From: Bugula neritina
Taxonomy: Eukaryota > Bryozoa > Gymnolaemata > Cheilostomatida > Bugulidae
NCBI GenBank assembly: GCA_964035545.1
Contig: OZ037768.1
Coordinates: forward strand, 13,392,175-13,456,174
Length of the DNA: 64,000 bases
Direction of reading: 5' to 3'
A program made the position numbers and the translations under genes. The notes beneath the pieces were generated by a model that was given only the letters and a program-made list of their open reading frames with translations, was not told the DNA's origin and did not search any database. This document shows, in pieces, positions 48,101 to 60,100 of the stretch (its first letter is position 1; each line of letters begins with the position of its first letter).

Positions 48101-51100
48101 TAGCCTTGATAGACCTTTAGCTCACCAACAACTCTTACTAGCACTTTAGTTATAATAGTATGTAGTTATAGCAGTGTATAGTTATAATAGTATGTAGTTA
48201 TAACAGTATGTAGTTTGGTGACTGCTGAATGAGTCAAATGCTAATAAATAACTACTTGGTTATGATTAGCCTATTTACATACATATCTACACTTGGTAAT
48301 TCTTCCACTCCCTGTCCTGTCATACTTTGCTCCTGTGATACTGTTATGTACCACAGGCTAGTCCAACAGGTTAGTCCAACAGGTTAGTCCAACAGGCTAG
48401 TCCAACAGGCTAGTCCAACAGGCTAGTCCAACAGGCTAGTCCAACAGGCTAGTCCAACAGGCTAGTCCAACAGGCTAGTCGGGCTCTGTATTCCCTATAC
48501 AAGAGTCAGTTGCTTGGAGGGAACCAGAAAAGCTTCTACTAAACTTGTGTTCTTCAGAACATGTTTACCATGAAAATATAGCCACGGAGCCTTTTTGTAC
48601 TTATGAAACTCATACAATATATTTTACAGTTATGTGTACATCCCTGTGCTGCCGGCAGCGTTGGTGGAGGTGCTGAACACGCCCACGCCTTTCATTGCCG
48701 GAGTCCACTCAGCAGTGAGGAACCAGACTCTAGAGCTGCTAGATGTGATCATAGTGGACTGTGACAGTGGCTGTGTAATCATACCGGAGTGTGTGCACAT
48801 ACCCAGTATGCCTGAGCACATGAACACTAGGCTACTCAATGACCTTAGCTCAGTAAGTAACCACCTCTCCTTACTCACTCAGTCTTGTGACAGCACACCA
48901 TGACATCACCTGTAACTACCTGCAGTAATGACTAGCCAAATGATCGCTTATCCTTTCTGTAAGAGTGGAGAGTTCAACTACTGCCTTCAGCCGCTGCCCA
49001 ATTGTTGCTGATTCTTTATACAGATTTATTGTACTCCAGTCAGCAAACTTACTTTAATAAGTCTTATGTGTGAATAAGACAATAAGTTGCTAAGATTAAA
49101 ATGCTCAACCCTGGGTGTTAACTGTTGTGTTTTAATGTGTTAAGAGTAAAGACACTTTGCCTAATTCTGGAAGTTCGTAGTGGAAGAGTGGAGATTCCTC
49201 ACGACACCCACTCAGTCATGTGATCCCACCTGCAGGTTCATTCATCCAAGTGTTACAGCCTACTAACACAGCATTATAACTACCTCTATTATAAGTTTAT
49301 AGTCACCATTCCTTTATGACCATCTCCATTATACCAGGAATAATTCTCCACAGTATAATTTATGTGTGTAATACAATGATAGGTTAGCTGTTATCTGACA
49401 AGGTGGGAATAAAGCTCAGTGACTACACCTGCTGCAGCATTCACTTTGATTACGTACTTGCCCATTGCAGTTGATGAGTTTTAGATTTATTTTGTAATAT
49501 GCTTGCTGTAAGATATAGAAAAGGTATTTGGCCAAACTTATAGCTACAGCTTACTACCAGTGTTGATTCCATTGACCTGTATTACAGTATGCCTCATGTA
49601 GGCTTATACCACATTACTATGATGGCTTACTATCTCTGGCTTTCCATAAGATATAGTAGTTAGTGGGCGTAGATTTGGTGTGCTAAAAGTTTAAGTTGTG
49701 ATTTAGGTGCTCAACCCTGACTTGTCGCATGCTGATTTCGCCTTTCCTAAAGATGTTAGCAAGACGTCTAACCTGGAGAGGCTAGACAAGGAGATTAGGG
49801 CTGTGTTTATCAGGTTCTTTGCTGAGCTGTTCAGTGGCTACAGAGCGTGTCTGCAGATTGTGAGAATTCACTCTCCCCCAGTCATCCAGTTCCACAAGGT
49901 GGGTGGTCTCTTGTATAATGAGAGTGTAGCCTATACTCTACTAGTCTGCATTACTTTACCTGTATATACAGTACTTACTGTATATATGGTAAATGTACTT
50001 ACTGTATATACAGCATATATAGTAAGTACTGTGTGTGCTGTAAATGTGGTGTATGCTGTATATACAGTACTTACTATATATGCTGTATGCACTGTAAGTA
50101 CTGTATGTACTATAAGTACTGTTTGTAAGTAAATATGGTGTGTGCTGTATGTACTGTAAGACCTGTATGTGCTGTAAGAGATTTGCCTCAGTAGGAATGT
50201 TCTGTTGCTCCACAGTATTTATACTAGTGACATATGATTGTAAGTACCGTTATATAAGTCTACCACTTGCAAATCTAATTTAAGCTATAGATGGTTGGGA
50301 GTCAAAATATTGTTACAATTTTGTTTTCCAGCAAAAACATCTTTTAGACTTTTAGCCAGGCATGTGTTGCCAATAATTGGTTTTTCACAGAGCTTGGTTT
50401 CTATATAACATTTCTATTTTGGTTGCCTTGATTATTACTAAATCATCTAAATAGGCAAAACCTAATATAGCATCTATAATAAATGACTGCAGTTATGTTT
50501 TATAATACGAAAGTTTCATTTCATATGATAGAAGTGTTTTGGCAATGCTGTAAAGCTTAATTTATGTATACTGGTGAGTTATTGCATAGTTAATCAAAGT
50601 GAATGTTCTTACATTTCTATATACAAGAAAGGTTTATAGAGCTGATCATAGCTAAACTGACTCTAAAATTTAGAGGTAGGTGCAATAATGGAGATTAGAA
50701 ATGTAGCAAAAAAGTTATGTTATGCCCAAACCAAAATTTATTTAGAAAATTTAATAACTTGGCTATTAAAATCTCTCCACTACTGTACCTAAATGAACAT
50801 TCAGTAGCTATAGCTAGCTGATTGTTGTTATTCTTGAATGAAATAATACAGGAAATATTATGCTCCTACTACAAGTTGTGTATAAATTGTAGCTTTTGTT
50901 TCCTGACTCATGCCTATCTTTTGTATCATCACGTTCAATCACCAACAGCTGTTTGGGCATTTGTTCACCATATTGTGCAAGGTTAGGGGTGTCTTACTAC
51001 TGTTTGTGTTTAACTTATTCAATTTAATTTGTTTTTATTTTTGCCTGTAAAGCTGTTGGGTGTATGGCGGTAGGATGTTTTATATTGGGTATTGCTGGCC

Positions 51101-54100
51101 TACATATTTTATTAGTAAGAGATTATGCAGGTTTGGAATTCCTTAATCAATACAACAGCAGTGGGTTGATGATAGCAGCAGTTGCAGCCTCTGTATGCCA
51201 ATTGTTGATTGACATTACAAGGCAGATCTGTGATGGGTGAACGTTTTGTATGAGTGTTGAATTTGTCTTGCTTATGTCAGAGTAACGTTGGTTATTATTC
51301 TCTTTTTCACAATCCTTCACTTTGATATCTTCAACTGTTCTAGAATATAGTGAATTGTACTCAATTAATTGTAGAAATCATATTCCAAAATCTACTCAAA
51401 ATTAACTAAAGTTTATAATAAAATGCCACGTTTAAATGTCAGCTTTGTTTTTATATTGAATTTTTCAGTTGTTTTCCATGTAGTTTTGTAGATAGAGGGG
51501 ACAATTCCTGTCATTCCTAGTAATGCATGATAATTAAGAAATTACTACCATATAAGTGAATGTAATTATAATGTCACCTATTTCTAATGCAGTCATTGCT
51601 GGAGTTGATTAATGTGGATTCGTTGTAGGCCAAGTTCTTGGGGATTCGAAACCTGGTCGAGTGCGAGTTTTCTAAAAAGTTGCTGGATAGCATGTGCTTT
51701 GCGTCTTTTGTACAATACAGAGGCCTGCCGTTTCGAGTTTGTGATATTTTTGATGAGGTAAGTATTAGTGCTTTTTTTCCCTTTATAAACAAAATGTTCG
51801 GATGAGATAGTGTATAATGCAATATATCCTTAAAATTTATTATGGGAGGTGCATTGTGAATTATACTGTCTTGTCAGTTAACTACTAGTCAACATGTAGC
51901 AATGCTATAGCAGTCAGTTCAGTACACAGTGTAAAACAACATTGTTTTGTTAATTTTAAAAATAGTTTTGTTTTCATTTACTTAAATTAAACAGAATGTG
52001 TAAATATTCTAGGTGTTCACCTCTTTGTCAACTTCGTTCCACGAAGAGCAGGTTGACCCTTCAATGGTGCTGCAACATATAAAAGAGATAGCTGATACCC
52101 TCTACCTGAATGTAAGTGTTGAGGGTTATAACTACTAGGTCAACATAATCTTAAGATTCTAGAAATGCAAGCATTTATCACCTGAAAGTGTAACAGATTA
52201 GGCTAAAAGCAATACCTTTTCAGTACTCAAATACATTACATGGGTAATGTGTTTAAAACTTATATTAAGGTCTTTTTTAATTATCTTTTCATAAAACTAC
52301 TTTCACAAAATAGTTTGTTGTAAAAATTATTGAGGGTTGTCTTCTTTTCCAGATATTTGAATTCGAATACTTGCTGGTGCTAAATATATTTTAATTTGTA
52401 CAACAATCAATAACAATAAGTTGTAATCTTTCATGTAGAAGCATTGCAAAATTAAAACTTCAATATGCGCTTTGGCAAGTTGAATTTTTTTTAACCTAGC
52501 ACAGTGTTTGATGCTTTTGAATTCTGTATGAATAGTAGTTTACTTGTGCCTGCAGTAGGGCTAATTCAAGCGCATTCAATTCTCTTATAGTTGAGCATGA
52601 CTTAGACACAATTTGGGATGTGTCACATAGCTATGCTGAAAGAAATAATATTGTTCTTTTTTTAGGTTTTAAGCATTTTTCTTCACCTTATAAAGAGGAA
52701 ATGTTTTATGGACCTGTTGTTTTAGAACTGAGTACCTAAAATTGAGCTTTAAGTTACTTTTTTGGTTAAAACTACAGTTACTCACCTTATATAAATCAAC
52801 TTAATTTATTAAAGAAGAAATCTAGAATCACTTTTAATGTGTATAAGATAATGTTGTGGCAAAGACATAAAGTTCATGCTATGCAGAACTCGCTTTTGAG
52901 AACATAAGATAATCATAACATTGTAAATGCTTTGAAAGTATGTAATAGCTAACGAATGCAAGAGCACTTCTGTTTGTTTTGCAGGAAAATCCAGCTGCGA
53001 CAATAACTGCGTTGAGTACCCAGCAATATATAGAGAAGATACCGAAACCGACGGCCGGTGCATTCTCCCGTATACATCTCCCCAAGTTCCCAATCATAGA
53101 CTGGTTGCATGTGCAAGAGATAGTGGACAAGGGCCAGAGCAAAAGAGATAGTTGTCAGAAGTTGGTGTTACATTTCTAGCATTTTGAATAAAATCTGGTG
53201 GTTGTTACTCTAGCATACTGCAGTCCATTTTTAGAGTTTCAATCTCTTTTTTCAGTTAGATTTTGATCATTAAACTGAGGATAAATATATTGGGGTCATT
53301 TTACCTAATTTTACACTGGCAAATTAGAGCTAAAATCAAAATTGGTTCAAAATCTATGAAAATATAACACTTGGTAGTGTTTTGCTCAGCTAGATTTTGA
53401 TAAATGTATTTTAATTTAAGTTGTTTGAGTTCATTGATTTTACTTAATAGTTGTATGTAAATGCAGGTTTTACCAAATTACTGATTGGTACTAGTTTATG
53501 TGGTGGGATGTTGTATCTGTTTCAGACATACACAACATTTACGAACTCCAACACCACGGATAGTGCAGATGGGCATGTTATACAATAAGCAGACAAATTT
53601 TTATGCTAATCAAAATAGGAGATTGGAGGTGCTACATAACTGTGTTAAATTTATTTTTGAAAACAAGATATCAGATGCTAGAAAAGTAAGTGCTTCTGAG
53701 TTCCATAGTTTTGAATTAATTTGCTAATATGTATTATTTAAAGTTTCTCATGTTTATTATAATATAGATAAAGGATTGCTTTGCTGGGTTTTTCAATTTT
53801 TATTGATATTAAATATTTGAGCATGCATAAACATGCATGAAAAATTAACACCCAAAAGATTTTTTAACATGCAGGAAAAAATAAATTCAACATGCAGAAA
53901 AAGTTGAACAAATCACAATTTTCAATTACTTTTGGTACATGCAGAGGAACTCTGTACAGTAGTAACTGGTATGAGCACTAGACTGTCACATCTATACACT
54001 GTGTGGGTTTTATCAGTCTAGCGTCGTTTAGAGGAGCTTTTTTTGCCTTTTCGGCTCCTCCTCCTCCTGCGCTTAACTTTTCTTGTGCGCTTGGATCCTC

Positions 54101-57100
54101 TGCGAGATCGTGATTTCCTCGATCTCCTGCGCTTGCTTCTCCTTCGGCTGCTTCTCCTCGATCTCCTTCTGGATCTCCTTCTGCCTTTTCGGCCCCTAAA
54201 TTTAGTGAATATTGTCGTTATTATCCACAGTTTGTTTAGTTTATACGGTGAACATGATGTGTAGTGAATGTAGCGCATTTAGCAATGACCAATGATTAGG
54301 TTCTCACCTTCTGGACCTGCTGCGCTTCTTGCTACCAGATCTCCTTCGTCTGCGTCGCCTGCGTCGGCTCATCTCCTGACTGTCGTCATGCATGGCAACA
54401 CGTTTCCTACTTGGTCCTCTTGCTGCTTTGCTAGGGGACCTTCGTCGGCGAGACATAACTTCAGTGGAGGCTGTGCTCACCATGGCATCTTGAAAAAATT
54501 CAACGATTTATTTAAAAATAGTCATTTTTTAAATAAAAATAAAATTATTAAAATATTTTTTCTTGATTAATTTTAAAAATGAATTTAATTTTACTTACCA
54601 GTCTCCTCCACTCTTGATCGAGATCTTGATTTGGCACCCATGTTGTCAGTTTTAAACTGAAGAACTTGTGGTCTATTCGCCTCCTTTTATACATGACGAT
54701 TTGTCTTTGATTGGCCAAAAAACAATGGCGTTTGTCTATTTTACATCGATTGTCTTTTACTGGTTGATTTTTTAACATTTGTTTTGAGGCTATTGGCTGT
54801 TACTAGTTGTGAAGCCATTTTATATTTTTTCTCAAAAAATACTCAAATAGTTATCACATCACCAATTCCGTTAATTCTCTAAAAGCAGAAAATGGCTTCA
54901 TTGTGTTGAAAAAGAATTTTACATTTTCTAAAAAATAATATTATGTATTTTATAATTTTTTTTCTCTTTTGCATTTTAAAGGTTTTTTTTAAGCATGTAA
55001 TGCTTAAAAAACTTTGGTGAAGAGCTACACTCGCAGTTGATCAAACTAATAACACTGAATAAAATTTCAATTTCAATTATTTTTGTAATATAAAACATTT
55101 TTTGTGCACTTGGTGATAATATTATGTTAAATTGAAGTCAAAGCAACCATTTATAAAAGTTGCCCTTTTACTATTTACAATTTTTCATGAAACATGATAA
55201 TACAAGTTTGCATCTGTAATGCCATATATATATCATTTGGTTGTCTTGCTGGAAAACCCAGAAACACAAGCTGTCCCAATAGTGTAAAAAATTGGAAATT
55301 TGAAAAATTGAGCATTACTTGTTCACAATAATTGTCGTAAAAATTTTTTTTCAAGAATTTAAAAGAAGACAATCTTTAAATTTATTATCTAAATATTTTA
55401 TTTTCTTCAAGACACTATTACATAGCTTTGTTACCTCTGTAGATATATCCCGCTGTTGTTCGTGCTCTCAAGAACAAAACAGCCCGTCATGCTCTCACTG
55501 AAGATTTGAAAAGACACGCAGCCCAAAACAAGTGCAATTTAGATCATCAGCAGTTTCTTATTGTGGTGAAACTGTTTAATTCTCTTCTTCAAAATGAGTC
55601 GCCACTAGATGAGAATGGCATTGCAGCTCAGTTACTTCCACTTGGTGACACGTTCTGTAGGGTGAGTGTCACATGTTTACTCAGCCTCACTAGTAGTTGA
55701 GAAGGGCCGTGTAGTTTATGAGATGTCAGTGCTAGCAGTTTATATCATAGTCCTAGTTACACATTACAGTTCTGATGTTAGCCTGCTCTGTGATATACTT
55801 ATATATAGGCCATGAAACAACTTCACTATTGAGGGGAGGGGTACATTTCATTTCACACTGATGGACAGTTTATTTATAAACCTTGTTTAGTATTATAAGT
55901 GATCATTATTACATGGTTCCCAGTTTAAGTCATGAATAAATTACAGAAACTAACATTTATCATATATGATGATGTTTAACTGTTACTCAAGAAAAGACCC
56001 TGTAAGCTACTGCAGTTGACTGGTGGTTATATCGTGGCTGGGTTGTGTTGTAGCGACTCTCTCCTGGTGTGATACAGTTTGCATACACTTGCATACAAGA
56101 ACATGCTGTGTGGAGTAACCAGCAGTTTTGGGAGGCTACTTTCTATGAGGAAGTCCAGAAGCAGATTAAAAACCTCTACCAGTCCATGTACAAGGAAAAG
56201 AGTGTACAGTCTAGTCAAGTATGGCTCTTCAGTATTTCTGCATGCATGTTGTCAGTCATTTGTTTTTATAAAAAAATTCTTTTTTTATTCACATTATTTA
56301 TTTATTTATTTAGTGTATGATTTGGTAGTTTTTCATTGTGGTGTATAACTCACAGGTTCCTGTGAATTCCAATGGTAGTAATGATCACCGGCACTCAGAT
56401 CTAGCATTCAAGAAAACTGAGTCACTTGTTACAGAAGATGTCAGCTGTTTGGAGATTGCTGCTGAAGAGGTGAATGAAATGTAGTCGTGTTGGTTGTCAG
56501 CTTTAGTAATGATGGTTTAGATTCATTTTTGTTATAATTATTTAGCAGCCATTAGGAGGTAGAGTAGAACAAATAACCTGCTAGCACTACTGCTGCTGCA
56601 ACAAGTATTTATGCTTTGCAAAAAGACATTCTAAAATATGGAACTGTGAAATGGTTTTCAAGTATTATTTGACCATAGATAATTAATTATTTGCGCTCCT
56701 ACAATATAATGGATTTTATAATTAACCTTATTCAGAGTAGATTCTGTGAAGCCAGGCTTTCTAATGGTGTAACTAGTATTTTATGATAAAATGAAGTTGG
56801 TTAATATAAATGTGTTTACAATTGATGACTTCATTGTTACCTAGTATGTCATAAAAGCCTTAGGTCCACAATATGATTAACATGCTGTCAGCTTTACTAT
56901 CACTTCTGATATAAATTTGTTGTTAAAATATTTAGTTGCGGAAAGTCAAGTACACCAAGAAAGAGGAGGTTGGGAGTCTCAGCACTCAGGAGGAAGGAAT
57001 CGTCTACTCACAAGCTTTGCACTTCTGTAACCGTATGGTTTATCTTAAAGTACCACTCGATACAAATCGGGGAATGCCTTTCTTACCTCGTGGAGAGGAG

Positions 57101-60100
57101 AGCTCCAGCAGTCATTTTACTCCCAGGTGAGCAAATCGTTGATTAGTTTTCAACATAGCCATCTCAGTATTTCAGTTGCCAATATATCATTTATATTTAT
57201 TTTGTGCCATTTCATTACCTACCTTTAGTTTTTGAAGTTTGAGATTTGAAGTGATTATATTAGCGTAAATATAGTGCTAGGATTGTATAGCATATATTAT
57301 AGTGTTACTGTTGGATGTTACTAACTTTTATATATTACAGTTCATAATACAAGATTAATGCTGATGTGTTACATTATAGAGCGTGTATTAAGGTGTTGTA
57401 AGCATAAAATAAAGCATGATCATTTCTATATTACAGTATATAGCAGGTAGCACTATTAATTATATATTACTATATAGCAAATAACACTATTATCTATATA
57501 TTACAGTATAGCAGATAACACTATTATTTATATATTACAGTATAGCAGAGAGTGTTAGTATTCATATATTACAGTATAGCAGATAGCGCTATTATCTATA
57601 TATTACAGTATAGCAGAGAGTGTTAGTATTGATGGAGAGTCTGGGTTTGAGGAGGCTGAAGTATCTGAAGTCAGTGTTGGAGTATCCAAGGTTATTACTC
57701 GCTTTATAGAGAAGGTAAGAATGGTATAATTAGACCAATCAATATAGTTTACGTCAGCTGCTATCATTCTGAAGTAAGTACCAAATCAACAGCTATTGTA
57801 TGATTATCTAATAAATTATTTATGTTAAATACAATTAAAGAAGAACCAGTCATTTAATGCACCAGTGTTACCTGGCAATTTCAACTTTTGAAAATCTATA
57901 GAAGTCTGTGATGTTTCTCGCGATTAATTCGAGTTGGTTTTTTTTATCAGGAGCTTCTTCAAGCTCATGATAATAATCCTAAAACTCACCTACCTGAGCA
58001 CCTACTTCATGGTTGTGTTATTTGTACATATGTACTGTAGGTGTGCAGAGAAAGTGGAGTTAGTGAGAGTCACATGAAAGCACTGCACCAGAATGTGCCT
58101 ACATTAGTGTCTATGCATGTGGAGACAATAGACAATGTGTGTAGAGAGAGTAAACGACTCCCACCTATACTAAAGGTAAGTTCATCATAATTATTTGTTA
58201 TAATGCTTTTGTGAAATAAATTTGTTGTGACATCTATTAAGATTTCTCACATGTGAGGTAATATATGATATAATCTGAGACTGTTTAACTATTGATATGA
58301 ATCTTTTTTATGGGTTGTATTGTTATTCTAAAAGTTATTATCTTATAGCCTAAAATCACGGAGCCATGCCTGTTACCGGGTGAGGTGATGGTGATAGACG
58401 GGCTGAGAGCCTACCTTCTCATGGATGGGAGAGACGAGTATCAGTCTATGGAACCCGGGCCTCAGTTCATGCCTGCAGAAGGCGCTCTCTTCTTGACCTC
58501 TTATCGTGTGGTATTTAAAGGGACGCCTTGTGACCAGTATGGTGAGTGTGCTCAGTTTTGTACTATCTTCTTGTTTAATATCTTTGTTTAAATATTGTTC
58601 AGGTAGTATAAATAATAGTTAATTTAAAGAATAAGAAAGGCCAAACTTGATGTCATTAGATGTTGATTGCTTATTTTTCATCTTATAATTTCCATTGATC
58701 TCTTGTTGATGCCTCTATATATCAGAATTAAAAATGCATTTGTTGTAAACATACACTATATTCTGTCAAGTGTTTACCAAAGTACACAGGCAATATACAT
58801 AAACAGTGGTTTTACATCATTAATTGGATTATATTCAACTAATTGCCCAGCTGTGTAACTGGTAGATGTAAAGTTCTTATTTCTGTAACATCACTTGTGA
58901 TTGGTTGCAGCTTGCGAACTAAATGTCATCAGATCTATTCCCGTCTCAGCTATCAACAAGGAGAAGAAAACTAGAAGTGAATATTTTCAGCACTTGGAAA
59001 TGTATCTGCAGCATATAATCCAGATTAGATCACACAACTTTCAGGTAATCCAAATTGAACTATTCTCTATTGATTTAATATTAGTATTACTATTAGCTTA
59101 ATATTATACTGTGTGTTGGTCAGGACTCTGAATATTTCACCAAGTTGTATATGGCGTGGGTTCTAACTAGAGGTGCTTAATGGTGCTGTTTGCTTTAGTT
59201 GATGAAGATAGGATTTGATGAAGAGGTGGGAGAAGAGAATGTGGATCAGTTTAGAAAGTCTCTACTCAAAGCCAGAGCGCCAGCTAGTGTCCTTGAAACA
59301 TTTGCTTTCAGTGGTGCATCACTTATCCCTGTTAGCGTTGATCAGAAGAGAAAAGAAAAGTATCACACATTGCGGTAACTGACTTATATTGTTACACATT
59401 ACAAGTGTATGTATGATTTTTACTTCATATTTACTGGATAGCTCATTTACCATGTAGTTTATCTGGATGGACTGCCTTGGTGGGGTACCTGGGCGGACTA
59501 GCTAGGTGAGCTATCTAGGTGAGCTAACTTGGTGAGCTAACGGGGTGGGCTATCTGGGTGAGCTATGTAGGTGAGCTAACTTGGTGAGCTACCGGGGTGG
59601 GCTATCTGGGTGAGCTATGTAGGTGAGCTACCTGGGTGCTAATTAAAATTGTCTTGCAGAGATTTTGGCAAGACTTTGAAGAAGACAGTTCGAAAGACAG
59701 CTGGTCTGAAACCGTCGAAGCCTTCGGACCGTAAGCCCAGGTTAATGCTGTCAGGGCGGGGTAGCATGAGAGGCATACCACCATCATTAGCAGAGGAGTT
59801 GGATGGCCGTCCTGAGAGTGTGTATGGTGATGAAGATAGCTGGTCAAGTAAGTTCTTTTACCTAGTTTATTAGTTCTGGCAAATCAGAGGTGATTTATGG
59901 TTAGTATAGTTGTAGCGAAGAAATTTCAAAACTTTCCAACAAGCAGATTCAACTTTTGACTGCTGACTTTGGTTTAGGTAAATTGTCAAAGCTGTCCATT
60001 ACATAATAATAACAACATCTAGGAGTAACAGATGCAGTATGTTGTAGCTTACTCCTTTACCATGAACAAATACTGTATCTTGGTATTTTTCATAGTGGCT

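Noticed and set aside
57609-57714. Starting SBF exon 17 at an upstream repeat copy
   Set aside because: The upstream acceptors that I read through run into in-frame stops (TAG) before or within the true exon; only the last copy keeps the frame to exon 18.
57955-58010. Coding-like stretch ([18 protein letters not shown]) between SBF exons 17 and 18
   Set aside because: Its acceptor is good, but its only donor is in the wrong phase, and exons 17 and 18 already join to match the family sequence.
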